Assembly (NCBI GenBank): GCA_951812805.1
Contig: CATOSZ010000009.1
Coordinates: 258,501 to 322,500, forward strand
Direction: 5' to 3'
Source of the DNA: an uncultured Alphaproteobacteria bacterium
GTDB lineage: Bacteria > Pseudomonadota > Alphaproteobacteria > GCA-2731375
Length of the DNA: 64,000 nucleotides
Every line of letters starts with the position of its first letter. Position 1 is the stretch's first letter. Position numbers and translations under genes: made by a program. Shown here piece after piece: positions 63,917-64,000 of the stretch. The notes under the pieces are model-generated. The model saw only the letters and a program-made list of their open reading frames with translations, searched no databases and was not told where the DNA came from.

Positions 63917-64000
63917 CGGAATTCAAGCCGGATGCAGTCGGCGCCATGCTTCGTCAACATCGAATAAATGCTTATCTGCCAAAGGCTTACAAATTAGACC
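63917..64000. other. No gene identified in the last 84 bases
   Basis: After the IS1182 element and its CTAG duplication the sequence becomes less GC-rich (AATAAATGCTTATC). No complete frame, RNA or repeat is recognised before the window ends. Confidence 0.5.

Overview
This 64 kb window is GC-rich chromosomal DNA from an alphaproteobacterium, most likely of Rhodospirillales type. The genus cannot be named from sequence alone. Supporting signs are the short 4.5S RNA directly upstream of dnaX-ybaB-recR, a ybjN-like gene next to proC, and Hpt and diguanylate cyclase genes preceded by CtrA-like TTAA-N7-TTAA sites. The dense set of CoA-ester, Fe-dioxygenase and flavin enzymes also fits. No tRNA, 5S/16S/23S rRNA or CRISPR array was seen.

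Layout. 0-9 kb: the end of an MFS transporter, an esterase with two ferritin-like paralogues, a histidine phosphatase, and a 1566-residue hybrid kinase whose N-terminus is a YefM/Phd antitoxin-type DNA-binding domain. A TGTACA-core palindrome lies just upstream of that gene. 9-17 kb: insertion-sequence copy 1, an unusual asparaginase homologue, a Ser/Asp-repeat protein, an M20 peptidase, proC, a double DUF427 protein and a CitE-like lyase. 17-21 kb: a hydantoinase-B gene disrupted by an antisense group II intron. 20.7-30.7 kb: mixed catabolic genes (YcxB-hydrolase fusion, NudC, PrpD, DAO oxidase, aspartoacylase-like, DUF1326, adenylate cyclase-TPR, phytanoyl dioxygenase), with two long REP-like palindromes.

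30.7-41.6 kb is an aromatic-degradation region: boxC, boxB, a hotdog-DUF924 fusion, a LuxR regulator, an NDP-forming and an AMP-forming acyl-CoA synthetase, and a PcaF-type 3-oxoadipyl-CoA thiolase. BoxB epoxidises benzoyl-CoA, BoxC opens the ring, and after oxidation and beta-oxidation-like steps encoded elsewhere the thiolase gives acetyl-CoA and succinyl-CoA. BoxA, BoxD and a typical benzoate-CoA ligase are not in the window. The boxC promoter carries TGCA repeats arranged like a BzdR/BoxR-type operator.

41.6-45.4 kb holds an Hpt protein, an SDR, an EamA permease and a PleD-like diguanylate cyclase. 45.4-50.6 kb is an accessory patch: an identical second copy of the 1437-bp insertion sequence, a TauE permease cut at its 3' end, an IS481-like element with a long internal palindrome, and a PcfJ-domain gene preceded by a 404-bp non-coding stretch with a strong terminator. 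50.6-60.7 kb is housekeeping and metabolism: MFS, SDR, 4.5S RNA, dnaX-ybaB-recR, a luciferase-like oxidoreductase, an EamA permease, a bicupin, a TauD-like dioxygenase and a LuxR regulator. The window ends with a tolC-type gene broken by a single in-frame amber codon and an IS1182 element flanked by CTAG duplications.

The most unusual items are the antitoxin-PAS-kinase fusion with its operator, the hotdog-DUF924 fusion in the box cluster, the predicted box operator, the tolC amber codon and the antisense intron.
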